Shown here: piece by piece, positions 42,305 through 53,406 of the stretch
Position numbering within the stretch: position 1 is the stretch's first letter
Layout of the letters: every line of letters starts with the position of its first letter
Origin: Bacillus sp. V5-8f
Lineage (GTDB): Bacteria > Bacillota > Bacilli > Bacillales > DSM-1321
Length of the DNA stretch: 64,000 nt
Assembly: GCF_002863565.1 (NCBI RefSeq)
Contig: NZ_PGUW01000006.1
Location: forward strand, 1 to 64,000
Reading direction: 5' to 3'
Program-made: the position numbers and the translations under genes
Notes under the pieces: model-generated
What the model saw: only the letters and a program-made list of their open reading frames with translations
The model's database searches: none
Told to the model about the DNA's origin: nothing

Positions 42305-42493
42305 ATTATCAACTCTCTAGATTTAAACGTTACTAGCGAAATGGAAAAGGCGATGCAGCAGTCCCATGGATTTGGATACAGCGAATACAGCAGGAAATTA
42401 GATCTCCGTATCCAGGTAGAAAAACGTAGACAAAGAGAGTATGAACAATGCAATCGAATGGTAAACAATCTCCAGCGCAGGCTTCACCCGTAA
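42305..42493 (+). CDS. small ORF with a possible ATT start
   Basis: An open frame that ends LQRRLHP. The good ribosome binding site AAAGGA (42292-42297) lies 7 bases before an ATT codon at 42305, which would give 62 residues. The first ATG (42341, 50 residues, MEKAMQQSHGFGYSEYSRKL) has no site. The product is charged, Arg/Gln/Glu-rich and likely helical in its second half, without a membrane segment. I do not recognise it. If real, it is either a rare ATT-initiated gene or a decayed one. Confidence 0.35.
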   Translation: MINSLDLNVTSEMEKAMQQSHGFGYSEYSRKLDLRIQVEKRRQREYEQCNRMVNNLQRRLHP

Positions 42494-42512
42494 GTTTGCT
42501 TAAGTAAACAAG

Positions 42513-42545
42513 AAGGCTCGCCAAATGGCGGGTTTTCTTTATTTT
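42513..42545 (+). terminator. terminator after the small ORF
   Basis: A 10-bp stem with three G-U pairs (AAGGCTCGCC with GGCGGGTTTT) is followed by CTTTATTTT. Its presence right after the small ORF supports transcription of that ORF. Confidence 0.6.
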
Positions 42546-42640
42546 CCTTGCAAACTAAGTATGTATAACTTGTCAGCACCTATGTTCAAGATTGTAGCGG
42601 CAAAGTTTCAGAGTGAAGGTAGAACACAGGGTGATGACAC

Positions 42641-42741
42641 CACGTCCTGTGACAATGCCTGTGTTACCCGCATGCTCTCAAAGCTGCCGCTTTGTTCCGT
42701 GGGATGTGTCGCTGCTGAAGCCTTCCCTTGTCCAGTGTGCC
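42641..42741. repeat. dispersed hairpin-forming repeat, copy A
   Basis: About 100 bp that align over their whole length with 48407-48505 at roughly 70% identity by eye. The centre is a hairpin, CAAAGC-TGCC-GCTTTG (42679-42694), enclosed by CGCAT/ATGTG (42669-42673 with 42704-42708). It is intergenic, between the small ORF and sufC. Confidence 0.6.
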
Positions 42742-43076
42742 TAAGTCCCCCTCTGTCTTCGCCTTTTTAAGGCTTGCCAATCGGGGAGTTTTCTTTAAAA
42801 GTTTAGAATGAAGACCCTTGCAATTACAAAAGCTATGACATGCGAATTAACAGTAAATAGAAGTTTCTGCAGGTAAAGGAGCAATCGAACGACGGTTTTA
42901 TTTTTTACTACTACGTCTGTAGGGGAAAATCAGCTTTTATTAGTTGCTTCCAATTTTCATTTGTTATAAGATTGTAATGAGAATAAAATGAGAATGATCA
43001 CCAAACATTAGCAATAGAAGGAGAGCATACGGCTGTCCATGCTATAAATAAGGAATTAGTCCACGGAGGTATTAAA
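42742..43076. other. leader region of sufC, little else seen
   Basis: An AT-rich spacer before the suf operon. AATGAGAATAAAATGAGAATGATCA near 42975-43002 contains Fur-like hexamers but is a poor match overall. The suf promoter probably lies here; no strong -35/-10 pair could be fixed. Confidence 0.4.
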
Positions 43077-43862
43077 ATGGCAGGTTCTACATTAACTATC
43101 AAAGATCTACATGTTTCAATCGAAGGCAAGGAAATCCTGAAAGGGGTTAACCTTGAGGTAAAAGGTGGGGAAATCCACGCAATCATGGGACCGAACGGAA
43201 CGGGGAAATCCACGTTGTCTTCTGCAATCATGGGACACCCAAAATATGAAGTAACAAGCGGAAGCATTACTTTCGACGGTGAAGATGTGCTTGAAATGGA
43301 AGTTGATGAGCGCGCTCGTGTAGGTCTCTTCCTTGCAATGCAATACCCAAGCGAAATTAATGGTGTTACCAATGCAGATTTCCTTCGTTCAGCGATTAAC
43401 AGCCGCCGTGAGGAAGGCGATGAAATTTCATTAATGAAGTTCATCCGTAAAATGGACGAAAAGATGGAATTCCTTGAAATGAGCGAAGATATGGCGCAGC
43501 GCTACCTAAATGAAGGTTTTTCCGGCGGTGAAAAGAAACGGAATGAAATCCTGCAGCTTATGATGATCGAGCCGAAAATTGCAATTCTGGACGAAATTGA
43601 TTCAGGTCTGGACATCGATGCCCTTAAAGTAGTTTCAAAAGGGATCAATGAAATGCGTGGGGAAGATTTCGGTTGCTTGATTATTACTCACTATCAGCGT
43701 CTATTAAATTATATTACTCCTGATTACGTACACGTAATGATGCAAGGCCGAGTAGTAAAATCCGGCGGACCTGAGCTTGCGCAACGCCTGGAAGCGGAAG
43801 GGTACGATTGGATTAAACAAGAATTAGGGATCGAAGACGAAACAGTTGGCCAAGAAGCGTAA
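43077..43862 (+). CDS. sufC: Fe-S cluster assembly ATPase SufC
   Basis: A 261-residue soluble ABC-type ATPase. Walker A is GPNGTGKST at 38-46. The signature region is NEGFSGGEKKRNEILQ, Walker B is IAILDEIDSGLDIDALK, and the switch His is in LIITHYQRLL. The EKKRNE variant and the IDSGLDID box separate SufC from transporters. It forms the SufBCD scaffold that builds Fe-S clusters in the cytoplasm. GGAGG precedes the ATG. It is first of sufCDSUB, the essential Fe-S operon of Bacillus. Confidence 0.98.
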   Translation: MAGSTLTIKDLHVSIEGKEILKGVNLEVKGGEIHAIMGPNGTGKSTLSSAIMGHPKYEVTSGSITFDGEDVLEMEVDERARVGLFLAMQYPSEINGVTNADFLRSAINSRREEGDEISLMKFIRKMDEKMEFLEMSEDMAQRYLNEGFSGGEKKRNEILQLMMIEPKIAILDEIDSGLDIDALKVVSKGINEMRGEDFGCLIITHYQRLLNYITPDYVHVMMQGRVVKSGGPELAQRLEAEGYDWIKQELGIEDETVGQEA

Positions 43863-43877
43863 ACAGGAGGACCAGAA

Positions 43878-46841
<2,964 letters not shown>

Positions 46842-46874
46842 GAAAGCAGCATGTCGCATTAGGCGGCTGCTTTC
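46842..46874 (+). other. hairpin between sufU and sufB
   Basis: A perfect 9-bp stem (GAAAGCAGC with GCTGCTTTC) closes a 15-base loop and begins at the base after the sufU stop. No T-run follows, and it ends about 20 bases before the sufB start. It is more likely a processing or stability element than a terminator. Confidence 0.55.
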
Positions 46875-46895
46875 GAGAAATGGAGGAAACGAGCT

Positions 46896-48293
46896 ATGGC
46901 AAAGAAAATGCCTGAGATCGGTGATTATAAATATGGCTTTGCGGATAGAGATGTTTCTATTTTCCGCTCAAAGCGTGGCTTAACCAGGGAAATCGTTGAA
47001 GAAATTTCCCGTATGAAAGAAGAACCACAATGGATGCTTGATTTCCGTTTGAAATCATTAGAGCATTTCTACAACATGCCAATGCCGCAATGGGGCGGAG
47101 ATTTAGCCAGCTTAAACTTCGATGAAATCACTTACTATGTAAAACCTTCCGAGAAATCGGAAAAATCATGGGATGAGGTTCCGGAAGAAATTAAGCAGAC
47201 ATTTGATAAGCTTGGAATTCCAGAAGCTGAACAAAAGTATTTGGCAGGGGTATCTGCACAGTACGAGTCCGAAGTTGTATATCACAACATGAAGGAAGAC
47301 CTTGAAGCACTTGGGATCGTGTTTAAGGATACTGATTCTGCATTGAAGGAAAATGAGGACATCTTCCGCGAACACTGGGCAAAGGTTATCCCTCCCACTG
47401 ACAACAAATTTGCTGCCCTGAATTCTGCTGTTTGGTCTGGCGGATCTTTCATCTACGTACCAAAAGGTGTAAAGGTTGATACGCCTCTTCAAGCGTACTT
47501 CCGTATCAATTCAGAAAACATGGGTCAATTCGAACGGACGCTGATCATCGTTGATGAAGGCGCGCACGTGCATTATGTAGAGGGCTGTACAGCACCGGTA
47601 TACACAACAAACTCACTTCATAGTGCGGTAGTTGAAATCATCATCAAGAAAGATGCATACTGCCGCTACACTACAATCCAAAACTGGGCAAACAATGTTT
47701 ACAATCTTGTTACTAAGCGTGCAGTTTGTGAAGCAAATGCCACAATGGAGTGGATTGATGGCAATATCGGTTCCAAGCTGACAATGAAGTATCCTGCGGT
47801 TATCCTTAAAGGTGAAGGTGCTCGCGGTATGACATTATCCATTGCAATTGCAGGTAAAGGCCAGCACCAGGATGCGGGTGCCAAAATGACTCACCTTGCA
47901 CCAAATACATCTTCAACGATTGTATCTAAATCCATCTCCAAACAAGGTGGTAAAGTTACGTATCGCGGTATTGTCCACTTCGGACGCAAAGCTGAAGGCG
48001 CCCGTGCCAATATCGAATGCGACACATTGATCATGGATAATCAGTCTACATCCGATACAATTCCATATAATGAGATCCTGAACGATAACATTTCGTTAGA
48101 GCATGAAGCGAAGGTTTCCAAGGTATCCGAGGAACAATTGTTCTACCTAATGAGCCGTGGAATTTCAGAGCAGGAAGCTACGGAAATGATTGTAATGGGC
48201 TTTATCGAACCATTCACTAAAGAGCTTCCAATGGAATATGCAGTCGAAATGAACCGCTTGATCAAGTTTGAAATGGAAGGATCTATCGGTTAA
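46896..48293 (+). CDS. sufB: Fe-S cluster assembly protein SufB
   Basis: A 465-residue SufB scaffold protein, on which nascent clusters are built with SufC and SufD. Family segments are intact: [20 protein letters not shown] near the N-terminus, [20 protein letters not shown] in the middle, [17 protein letters not shown]-type block near 250, and a C-terminal [20 protein letters not shown]. Length is standard. GGAGG precedes the ATG. It is the last gene of the operon, with a terminator 22 bases after the stop. Confidence 0.98.
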   Translation: MAKKMPEIGDYKYGFADRDVSIFRSKRGLTREIVEEISRMKEEPQWMLDFRLKSLEHFYNMPMPQWGGDLASLNFDEITYYVKPSEKSEKSWDEVPEEIKQTFDKLGIPEAEQKYLAGVSAQYESEVVYHNMKEDLEALGIVFKDTDSALKENEDIFREHWAKVIPPTDNKFAALNSAVWSGGSFIYVPKGVKVDTPLQAYFRINSENMGQFERTLIIVDEGAHVHYVEGCTAPVYTTNSLHSAVVEIIIKKDAYCRYTTIQNWANNVYNLVTKRAVCEANATMEWIDGNIGSKLTMKYPAVILKGEGARGMTLSIAIAGKGQHQDAGAKMTHLAPNTSSTIVSKSISKQGGKVTYRGIVHFGRKAEGARANIECDTLIMDNQSTSDTIPYNEILNDNISLEHEAKVSKVSEEQLFYLMSRGISEQEATEMIVMGFIEPFTKELPMEYAVEMNRLIKFEMEGSIG

Positions 48294-48314
48294 TAAAATA
48301 ATTTACGTTATACA

Positions 48315-48347
48315 AACCCGCTGGAGTACCTTCAGCGGGTTTTATTG
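48315..48347 (+). terminator. terminator of the suf operon
   Basis: A perfect 9-bp stem (AACCCGCTG with CAGCGGGTT) with a 9-base loop is followed by TTATTG. Confidence 0.85.
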
Positions 48348-48406
48348 TAGTATGATATAGAAACTATAAATGTTTGTTTATATGGCAGAACGCTGGCTAA
48401 GTGGGC

Positions 48407-48505
48407 TACATCCTGTGGAAATGCCTCTTTGGCAACATCCTCACAGAGCTTCCGCTTTGACTTGTGTGATGTAAAGCTGCCGAAGCCTTCCTTGTCGTGT
48501 GGGCC
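48407..48505. repeat. dispersed hairpin-forming repeat, copy B
   Basis: The second copy of the element at 42641-42741. The central hairpin is kept with altered bases: CAGAGC-TTCC-GCTTTG (48444-48459), enclosed by ACATC/GATGT (48435-48439 with 48468-48472). It lies between the suf terminator and yunF. Confidence 0.6.
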
Positions 48506-48583
48506 AAACCTTGTATTAGCAGACTCTAGAGTTTCCTATGTTAAGATAAGGTGTAAAATTTTTGAAAGCAGATGTGATATGAG

Positions 48584-49429
48584 ATGATATATATCGGGGT
48601 TACAGGATGGGGCGACCAAGATAGCTTGTATCCGGATAAGATTTCTCCGAGGGATAAACTAAAGGAATATGCTGTGCACTTTCCAATTGTCGAACTTGAT
48701 GCTTCTTTTTACGCAATTCAGCCAAAAAGGAATACTGAAAAGTGGGTTTTGGACACGCCTCAATCATTTCAGTTCATTGTTAAGGCTTACCAAGGAATGA
48801 CTGGGCATGAGCGTGGGGAAATACCATTCTCGAATAAACAGGAGATGTTTTCTTCGTTTACCGACTCTCTTCAACCATTGAAAGACGCTGGGAAACTATC
48901 GATGGTACTGTTCCAGTTTCCTCCATGGTTTGATTGCAAAAAAGAAAACGTTGATTATCTGCGCTGGTGTAAGCATGAGATGGGAGATATACCAGTTGCG
49001 CTCGAGTTTCGTAATAATACTTGGTACCAAACCAGGTTCTATGATCAGACACTTACATTTATTGAAGAAGAAGGCTGGATTCATACAATTTGTGATGAAC
49101 CGCAAATTGGTGAAGGCTCTGTACCAATCGTGTTGAAAGCCACAGATCAAGAAAAAACACTTGTCCGCTTTCATGGACGCAATACGAGCGGCTGGAAAGC
49201 GCCAGCCGCAGGCAACTGGCGCGATGTGCGTTATTTATATAGGTATAACAGAAAAGAACTTGAAGATTGGGCAGAAATGTTAAGAAAGCTTGAAAAACAG
49301 TCTAAAAATATCTATGTTTTATTTAATAATAATTCAGGCGGAGACGCGGCAGATAATGCAAAGGAAATGATCCGCCTTCTTGATATAAAATATGAAGGGC
49401 TAGCCCCAAGGCAGCTTGGTTTGTTTTAA
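48584..49429 (+). CDS. yunF: DUF72 family protein YunF
   Basis: A 281-residue protein of the DUF72 TIM-barrel family. The opening IYIGVTGWGDQDSLYP, ELDASFYAIQPKRNTEKW and the LVRFHGRN and NNNSGGDAADNAKEM blocks are typical. Members resemble xylose-isomerase-like barrels; no activity is proven. Its place next to yunD matches B. subtilis YunF. The ATG at 48584 has only a weak site (AGATGTGAT), so expression may be low or the start imprecise. Confidence 0.87.
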   Translation: MIYIGVTGWGDQDSLYPDKISPRDKLKEYAVHFPIVELDASFYAIQPKRNTEKWVLDTPQSFQFIVKAYQGMTGHERGEIPFSNKQEMFSSFTDSLQPLKDAGKLSMVLFQFPPWFDCKKENVDYLRWCKHEMGDIPVALEFRNNTWYQTRFYDQTLTFIEEEGWIHTICDEPQIGEGSVPIVLKATDQEKTLVRFHGRNTSGWKAPAAGNWRDVRYLYRYNRKELEDWAEMLRKLEKQSKNIYVLFNNNSGGDAADNAKEMIRLLDIKYEGLAPRQLGLF

Positions 49430-49495
49430 TTGAAAAGGATTCCCTGGCTAAGACTGTCGTCTTAGATGGGGTTTTAGTGAATAGAGGGAGTAAAT

Positions 49496-50875
49496 ATGTC
49501 TGAAACTATCCATTTATATCATACTAATGACCTTCACAGCCATTTTGAAAATTGGCCAAGAATTAAACAGCTACTCTCTGAAAGGAAAGAGCTGCACAAA
49601 GAAGTTGGAGAAGAAACGATATGCCTTGACATCGGCGATCATGTGGATCGCTGGCACCCATTTACCGAAGGAACGTTAGGAAAAGTAAATGTGGGTCTGT
49701 TAAACGAAGCGGGCTACCATTATGCCGCAATCGGAAATAATGAAGGGATCACCCTGGCCCATGAAGACTTGGATTCCTTATATAATGCTGCCGAATTTAA
49801 AGTTCTTGCCGCCAATATCTATCAACCTGGGGGGGAAAGGCCCGGGTGGGCTCTTCCTTATACAATACATATAACCCTAAAGGGAACTAGGATTGGTATG
49901 ATAGGCTTGACCGCTTTTTTCAAAAAGTTCTATGAGAATTTAGGATGGAGTCTTTCCGAGCCCTTTGAGGAGCTAAGCAGGCAGTTGCATATATTAAAGG
50001 ATCAGTGCGATTTTATCGTCGTCCTCTCACATCTTGGCCTGCCCAACGATGAAAGGATGGCTAGAGATTTCCCGGAAATTGATATTATTCTGGGCGGCCA
50101 TACACACCATATCCTCCATAACGGCAGGCAGGAGGGAAATTCTCTTCTATGCTGTGCAGGGAAATTTGGGATGTATGTAGGGCATGTTGAAATCAGGGTT
50201 GATGATAGGAACAGAGTGGTTCAGAAAACTGCCCGCTTATATGATACCAATGAACTTCCGGAGCTTCCTGGCGAAAGAGCATGGATTGATAATCTATATG
50301 TAAAAGGCCGTGAACAATTGCAGGAGACATGCGTCTCGCTTCCGGAAAACCTGGAATCTGAATGGTTTAAGCCTTCCCGCCTATCTAAAATGCTTTGTGA
50401 AGCCGTAAGGGAATGGTGTAGAGCTGATTGTGCGTTTTTAAATGCAGGTCTTTTGTTGGAAGGGCTTCCTGCAGGAGAAGTAACAAATGGGGATATTCAT
50501 CAAATACTCCCACATCCTATTAATCCGTGCGTTGTCGAGTTAAGTGGAAGTGAGTTGAAGGAAATTCTGATTCAGTCATTAAACGAAGAATGGCCGCACA
50601 TTCAGTTGAAAGGATTTGGTTTCAGGGGAAAGATTATGGGAATCATTGTGTATGACCACGTTGAGTTTATAAAAACGGAAAACGGAAAGATACGTGATGT
50701 ACTGATAGATGGAAAGGAACTCACCCAGGATCGCCGTTATAAACTAGCCATTCCAGATATGTATACGTTTGGTTCGTTCTTCCCGCAAATTCAGCGGTCT
50801 AAGCACAAGGAATACTTCATGCCTGAATTCTTGAGGGACATTATGGCGTGGAAGCTTAAGAGGACATATTCCTGA
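49496..50875 (+). CDS. yunD: metallophosphatase / 5'-nucleotidase family protein YunD
   Basis: A 459-residue UshA-like phosphoesterase without signal peptide, so cytoplasmic, unlike UshA. The calcineurin-type metal motifs are all present in the first half: HTNDLHSHF, DIGDHVDRW, GNNEG, LSHLGLPNDE and LGGHTHH. The C-terminal half (about 280-459) is the 5'-nucleotidase substrate domain with NAGLLLEGLPAGEVTNGDIH. GAGGGAG precedes the ATG. The natural substrate is unknown. It lies between yunF and yunC as in B. subtilis. Confidence 0.92.
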   Translation: MSETIHLYHTNDLHSHFENWPRIKQLLSERKELHKEVGEETICLDIGDHVDRWHPFTEGTLGKVNVGLLNEAGYHYAAIGNNEGITLAHEDLDSLYNAAEFKVLAANIYQPGGERPGWALPYTIHITLKGTRIGMIGLTAFFKKFYENLGWSLSEPFEELSRQLHILKDQCDFIVVLSHLGLPNDERMARDFPEIDIILGGHTHHILHNGRQEGNSLLCCAGKFGMYVGHVEIRVDDRNRVVQKTARLYDTNELPELPGERAWIDNLYVKGREQLQETCVSLPENLESEWFKPSRLSKMLCEAVREWCRADCAFLNAGLLLEGLPAGEVTNGDIHQILPHPINPCVVELSGSELKEILIQSLNEEWPHIQLKGFGFRGKIMGIIVYDHVEFIKTENGKIRDVLIDGKELTQDRRYKLAIPDMYTFGSFFPQIQRSKHKEYFMPEFLRDIMAWKLKRTYS

Positions 50876-50938
50876 CATCTGGCACCCTTCGTTTATTCAT
50901 TTCATAAAATAGAGATGAAGAGGGAGGGAGCGGTGCAA

Positions 50939-51241
50939 ATGATAAATGTAACCCCCATTGTAATTGAAGGAAAAACATTCCTGGGCATTTCCGTTTTGCT
51001 GCCAAAAACAAACTTAATCGCGATCTCATCTGAAAAAGGGTACATCATGTGCGGCGCGTTAGATATTGGACTCCTAAACGACCGGTTAAAGGACCGAAAG
51101 ATCATTGCTGGAAGAGCCGTGGGAGTGAAAACGCTGGAGGAATTGATGGATGCCCCTTTAGAATCTGTCACGCATGAAGCGGTAAAACTCGGGATAACAA
51201 TTGGAATGCAAGGAAAGAAAGCTTTATTAAAAATGCATTAA
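50939..51241 (+). CDS. yunC: DUF1805 family protein YunC
   Basis: A 100-residue protein of the DUF1805 family (INVTPIVIEGKTFLGISV, YIMCGALDIGLLNDRL, IIAGRAVGVKTLEELM). It is small, soluble, alpha/beta and of unknown function; B. subtilis YunC has a solved fold without assigned activity. GGGAGGGAG lies upstream of the ATG at 50939, and eight in-frame codons before it are not needed. It follows yunD closely and is closed by a terminator, so the pair is likely one transcript. Confidence 0.88.
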   Translation: MINVTPIVIEGKTFLGISVLLPKTNLIAISSEKGYIMCGALDIGLLNDRLKDRKIIAGRAVGVKTLEELMDAPLESVTHEAVKLGITIGMQGKKALLKMH

Positions 51242-51252
51242 TTCGGTAAATG

Positions 51253-51297
51253 GATGGACTGCCAGAGCTTTAAGGTTTGGTATTCCATCTTTTTTTG
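51253..51297 (+). terminator. terminator of yunC
   Basis: GATGGA pairs with TCCATC, extended by GCCA/TGGT, followed by eight T residues. Confidence 0.85.
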
Positions 51298-51413
51298 TTT
51301 TTAAGAAATTAACTTCATACTTAACACACTGTGACCGATAAAACTAATAAAGGCTTTGTCGTAATAGCAGATGCCCGACATAGTCAATTTGAAGGTAAAC
51401 AGGAGTGCCGGAC

Positions 51414-52517
51414 ATGAGATTAATAACTACTGAATCACTCACGCAAGGGATGAGGCTTGGAAAAAGTATTAGAAATGAACGCGGTCAAATCCTATTAAAC
51501 GAAGGCATCCAACTAAATGAGAAATTGATTCGGCGGTTGAAGGAGCTTGGTATCCCTTTTGTCTACATACAAGAACCGAGAACAGAACATATTAAGCCTG
51601 GTAAGAGCATTTCTGAAACGTTAAGAAGAGAAGCAATCGGTACGATTGAAAATACGTTTGTAGACCTACAGAAACACGATTCGCTATCTAGTTCATTTGT
51701 TATTGAAAAAGCCTACAGGCATTTATCGAACTTAATTCGCGATATTATGAATGAAATACGCGGCAACCAGGAATTGTTAACATTGCTTGCGGACGTCTTT
51801 ATATACGATAATTATATCTTCACCCATTCATTGAATGTAACCCTATATTCCCTGGCGATCGGGATGGAGTTAAAGTTAAAACCAAAGCAAATGGAAATAC
51901 TCGGGCTTGGGGCCATACTCCATGATGTCGGGAAAATGCTCATTCCGATTGAAATTCTAATGAAGCCCGGCCGTCTCACAAAGGAAGAATTTGAAGAAAT
52001 AAAAAAGCATTCCGAGACTGGCTTTCATCTTCTTAGAAACGTTCCGACCATTCCTCTGCTTGTGGCCCACTGCGCTTATCAGCACCATGAGAGGCTTGAT
52101 GGCTCAGGGTATCCACGCGGGCTAATCGGTGATGATATCCATTTCTTTGGCAAAATTATTGCTGTTGCAGATGTATTTGATGCTGTTACATCAAATAGGG
52201 TGTACCGTTCTGCCATGCTTCCGCATGAAGGACTTGAGATATTATATGCTGGCTCGGGAATCCAATTCGAGAAGAAAATAGTTGAGGCGTTTAGACGCGC
52301 TGTCGCCGTTTACCCGAATGGTTTGGGTGTGACTCTAAATGACGGTCGTAAGGGTATTGTATCCCGCCAGAATGTGGGCTGCAGTGACAGGCCTGTGATT
52401 TCGATTCTTGAAGAAAAGGGACAAAATCTTGAAACTCCATATGAACTGGATTTAAATACTCATAATCATATGGTTATCACTAGCTGTGATACGACTCAGG
52501 CCAAAATAAACAGTTAA
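51414..52517 (+). CDS. HD-GYP domain protein, probable c-di-GMP phosphodiesterase
   Basis: A 367-residue protein. An N-terminal segment of about 90 residues (TQGMRLGKSIRNERGQILLNEG) is typical of Bacillus HD-GYP proteins; the HD-GYP domain spans about 110-310. The catalytic HD is His170-Asp171 (LHDVGKMLIP), and HHERLDGSGYP at 224-234 is the GYP motif with GYP intact, so hydrolysis of cyclic di-GMP is plausible. There is no membrane or receiver domain. The ATG at 51414 has AGGAG 8 bases upstream. It stands alone between yunC and yunB. Confidence 0.9.
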   Translation: MRLITTESLTQGMRLGKSIRNERGQILLNEGIQLNEKLIRRLKELGIPFVYIQEPRTEHIKPGKSISETLRREAIGTIENTFVDLQKHDSLSSSFVIEKAYRHLSNLIRDIMNEIRGNQELLTLLADVFIYDNYIFTHSLNVTLYSLAIGMELKLKPKQMEILGLGAILHDVGKMLIPIEILMKPGRLTKEEFEEIKKHSETGFHLLRNVPTIPLLVAHCAYQHHERLDGSGYPRGLIGDDIHFFGKIIAVADVFDAVTSNRVYRSAMLPHEGLEILYAGSGIQFEKKIVEAFRRAVAVYPNGLGVTLNDGRKGIVSRQNVGCSDRPVISILEEKGQNLETPYELDLNTHNHMVITSCDTTQAKINS

Positions 52518-52604
52518 ATCTCAAATAAAATGAGGATTAGCCGGAAAATCAGACATGATGGTCTCCCGAGCAAGCATACACATAGCTTGTAAGGGGGGAT
52601 TTTT

Positions 52605-53363
52605 TTGGCTTTCAGACGTAAAAAGAAAGGCCCTTTACCGCGTCGTTATGTGTTTCTACTATCAATTGTGTTCTTTATCTTTTCTACAGCGGGCGGGATT
52701 TTCTTCATCAATAAAGGGATAGAGCCGGCATTAATGAGTTATGCCGAAGCCCAATCAAGAAAGATAGCTGTTCTTGTTATTAATAAGGCGATTAATAAAA
52801 AAATTGTAGATGCTACAGATACGAGTGCATTAATTCAGGAGATACCAACAAGGGAAAGCAACGGACGGCCCTCTCTTGGTTGGAACACGGCATTGATCAA
52901 CCGTATTCAGGGTGAAACACAAAATTTAATCCTTATGAATTTAAAAGAAGCAGAAAAGGGGAATTTTTCCGGGTTAGAATCGCTGACGGATATAGATGTA
53001 GAAATGGATGAAAATGCGGCATCTTCAGGCTTGGTCTTCCATGTTCCACTAGGGCAGGCAACAAACATTGCCTTGCTGGGTAATGTCGGGCCAAAGATAC
53101 CGGTGAAATTTCAGGCATTGGGAGATGCAAAGGCCATGGTGAAATGGAAAACGGTACCTTCTGGAATTAACAATACAACGGTTGATTTCCATATCCATGT
53201 GGTAGTTAATATCCAGGTGATCCTTCCTATTGCAACCAAGGTAACTACCGTGGAGCACAACATTCCTCTTGGTGGGGCATTAATACCGGGAGATGTGCCG
53301 CAGTATTATAACAACGGAGCAAATTCTACTCCGGCCATTGAGCTTCCGAAAAGCAAAAAATAA
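52605..53363 (+). CDS. yunB: sporulation protein YunB
   Basis: A 252-residue protein with a basic N-terminus (FRRKKKGPLPRRY) and one transmembrane helix at about residues 15-35, then an extracytoplasmic domain with EAQSRKIAVLVINKAINKK and VPLGQATNIALLGNVGPKIPV blocks. This is YunB, a mother-cell sporulation protein under sigma-E control in B. subtilis. CATACACA at 52575-52582 resembles a sigma-E -10, but the -35 is unclear. The start is TTG at 52605 behind AAGGGGGG. Confidence 0.93.
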   Translation: MAFRRKKKGPLPRRYVFLLSIVFFIFSTAGGIFFINKGIEPALMSYAEAQSRKIAVLVINKAINKKIVDATDTSALIQEIPTRESNGRPSLGWNTALINRIQGETQNLILMNLKEAEKGNFSGLESLTDIDVEMDENAASSGLVFHVPLGQATNIALLGNVGPKIPVKFQALGDAKAMVKWKTVPSGINNTTVDFHIHVVVNIQVILPIATKVTTVEHNIPLGGALIPGDVPQYYNNGANSTPAIELPKSKK

Positions 53364-53368
53364 GGAGG

Positions 53369-53406
53369 AATTGTGTAGAAGGGGGGCAAACCCCTTCTAT
53401 ACAATT
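53369..53406. terminator. bidirectional terminator between yunB and lytH
   Basis: AATTGTGTAGAAGGGG pairs with CCCCTTCTATACAATT (one G-U or mismatch, 16 bp) around a 6-base loop between the convergent genes. The last base of the lytH stop lies at its edge. Confidence 0.8.

Noticed and set aside
42975-43002. Possible Fur box upstream of sufC
   Set aside because: Only separate GAGAAT/GAGAATGATCA hexamers match; the 19-bp palindrome is too degenerate beside the clear Fur boxes elsewhere in the window.
49446-49465. Terminator between yunF and yunD
   Set aside because: CTAAGAC/GTCTTAG forms a 7-bp stem, but there is no T-run and it is AT-rich; called too weak to list.
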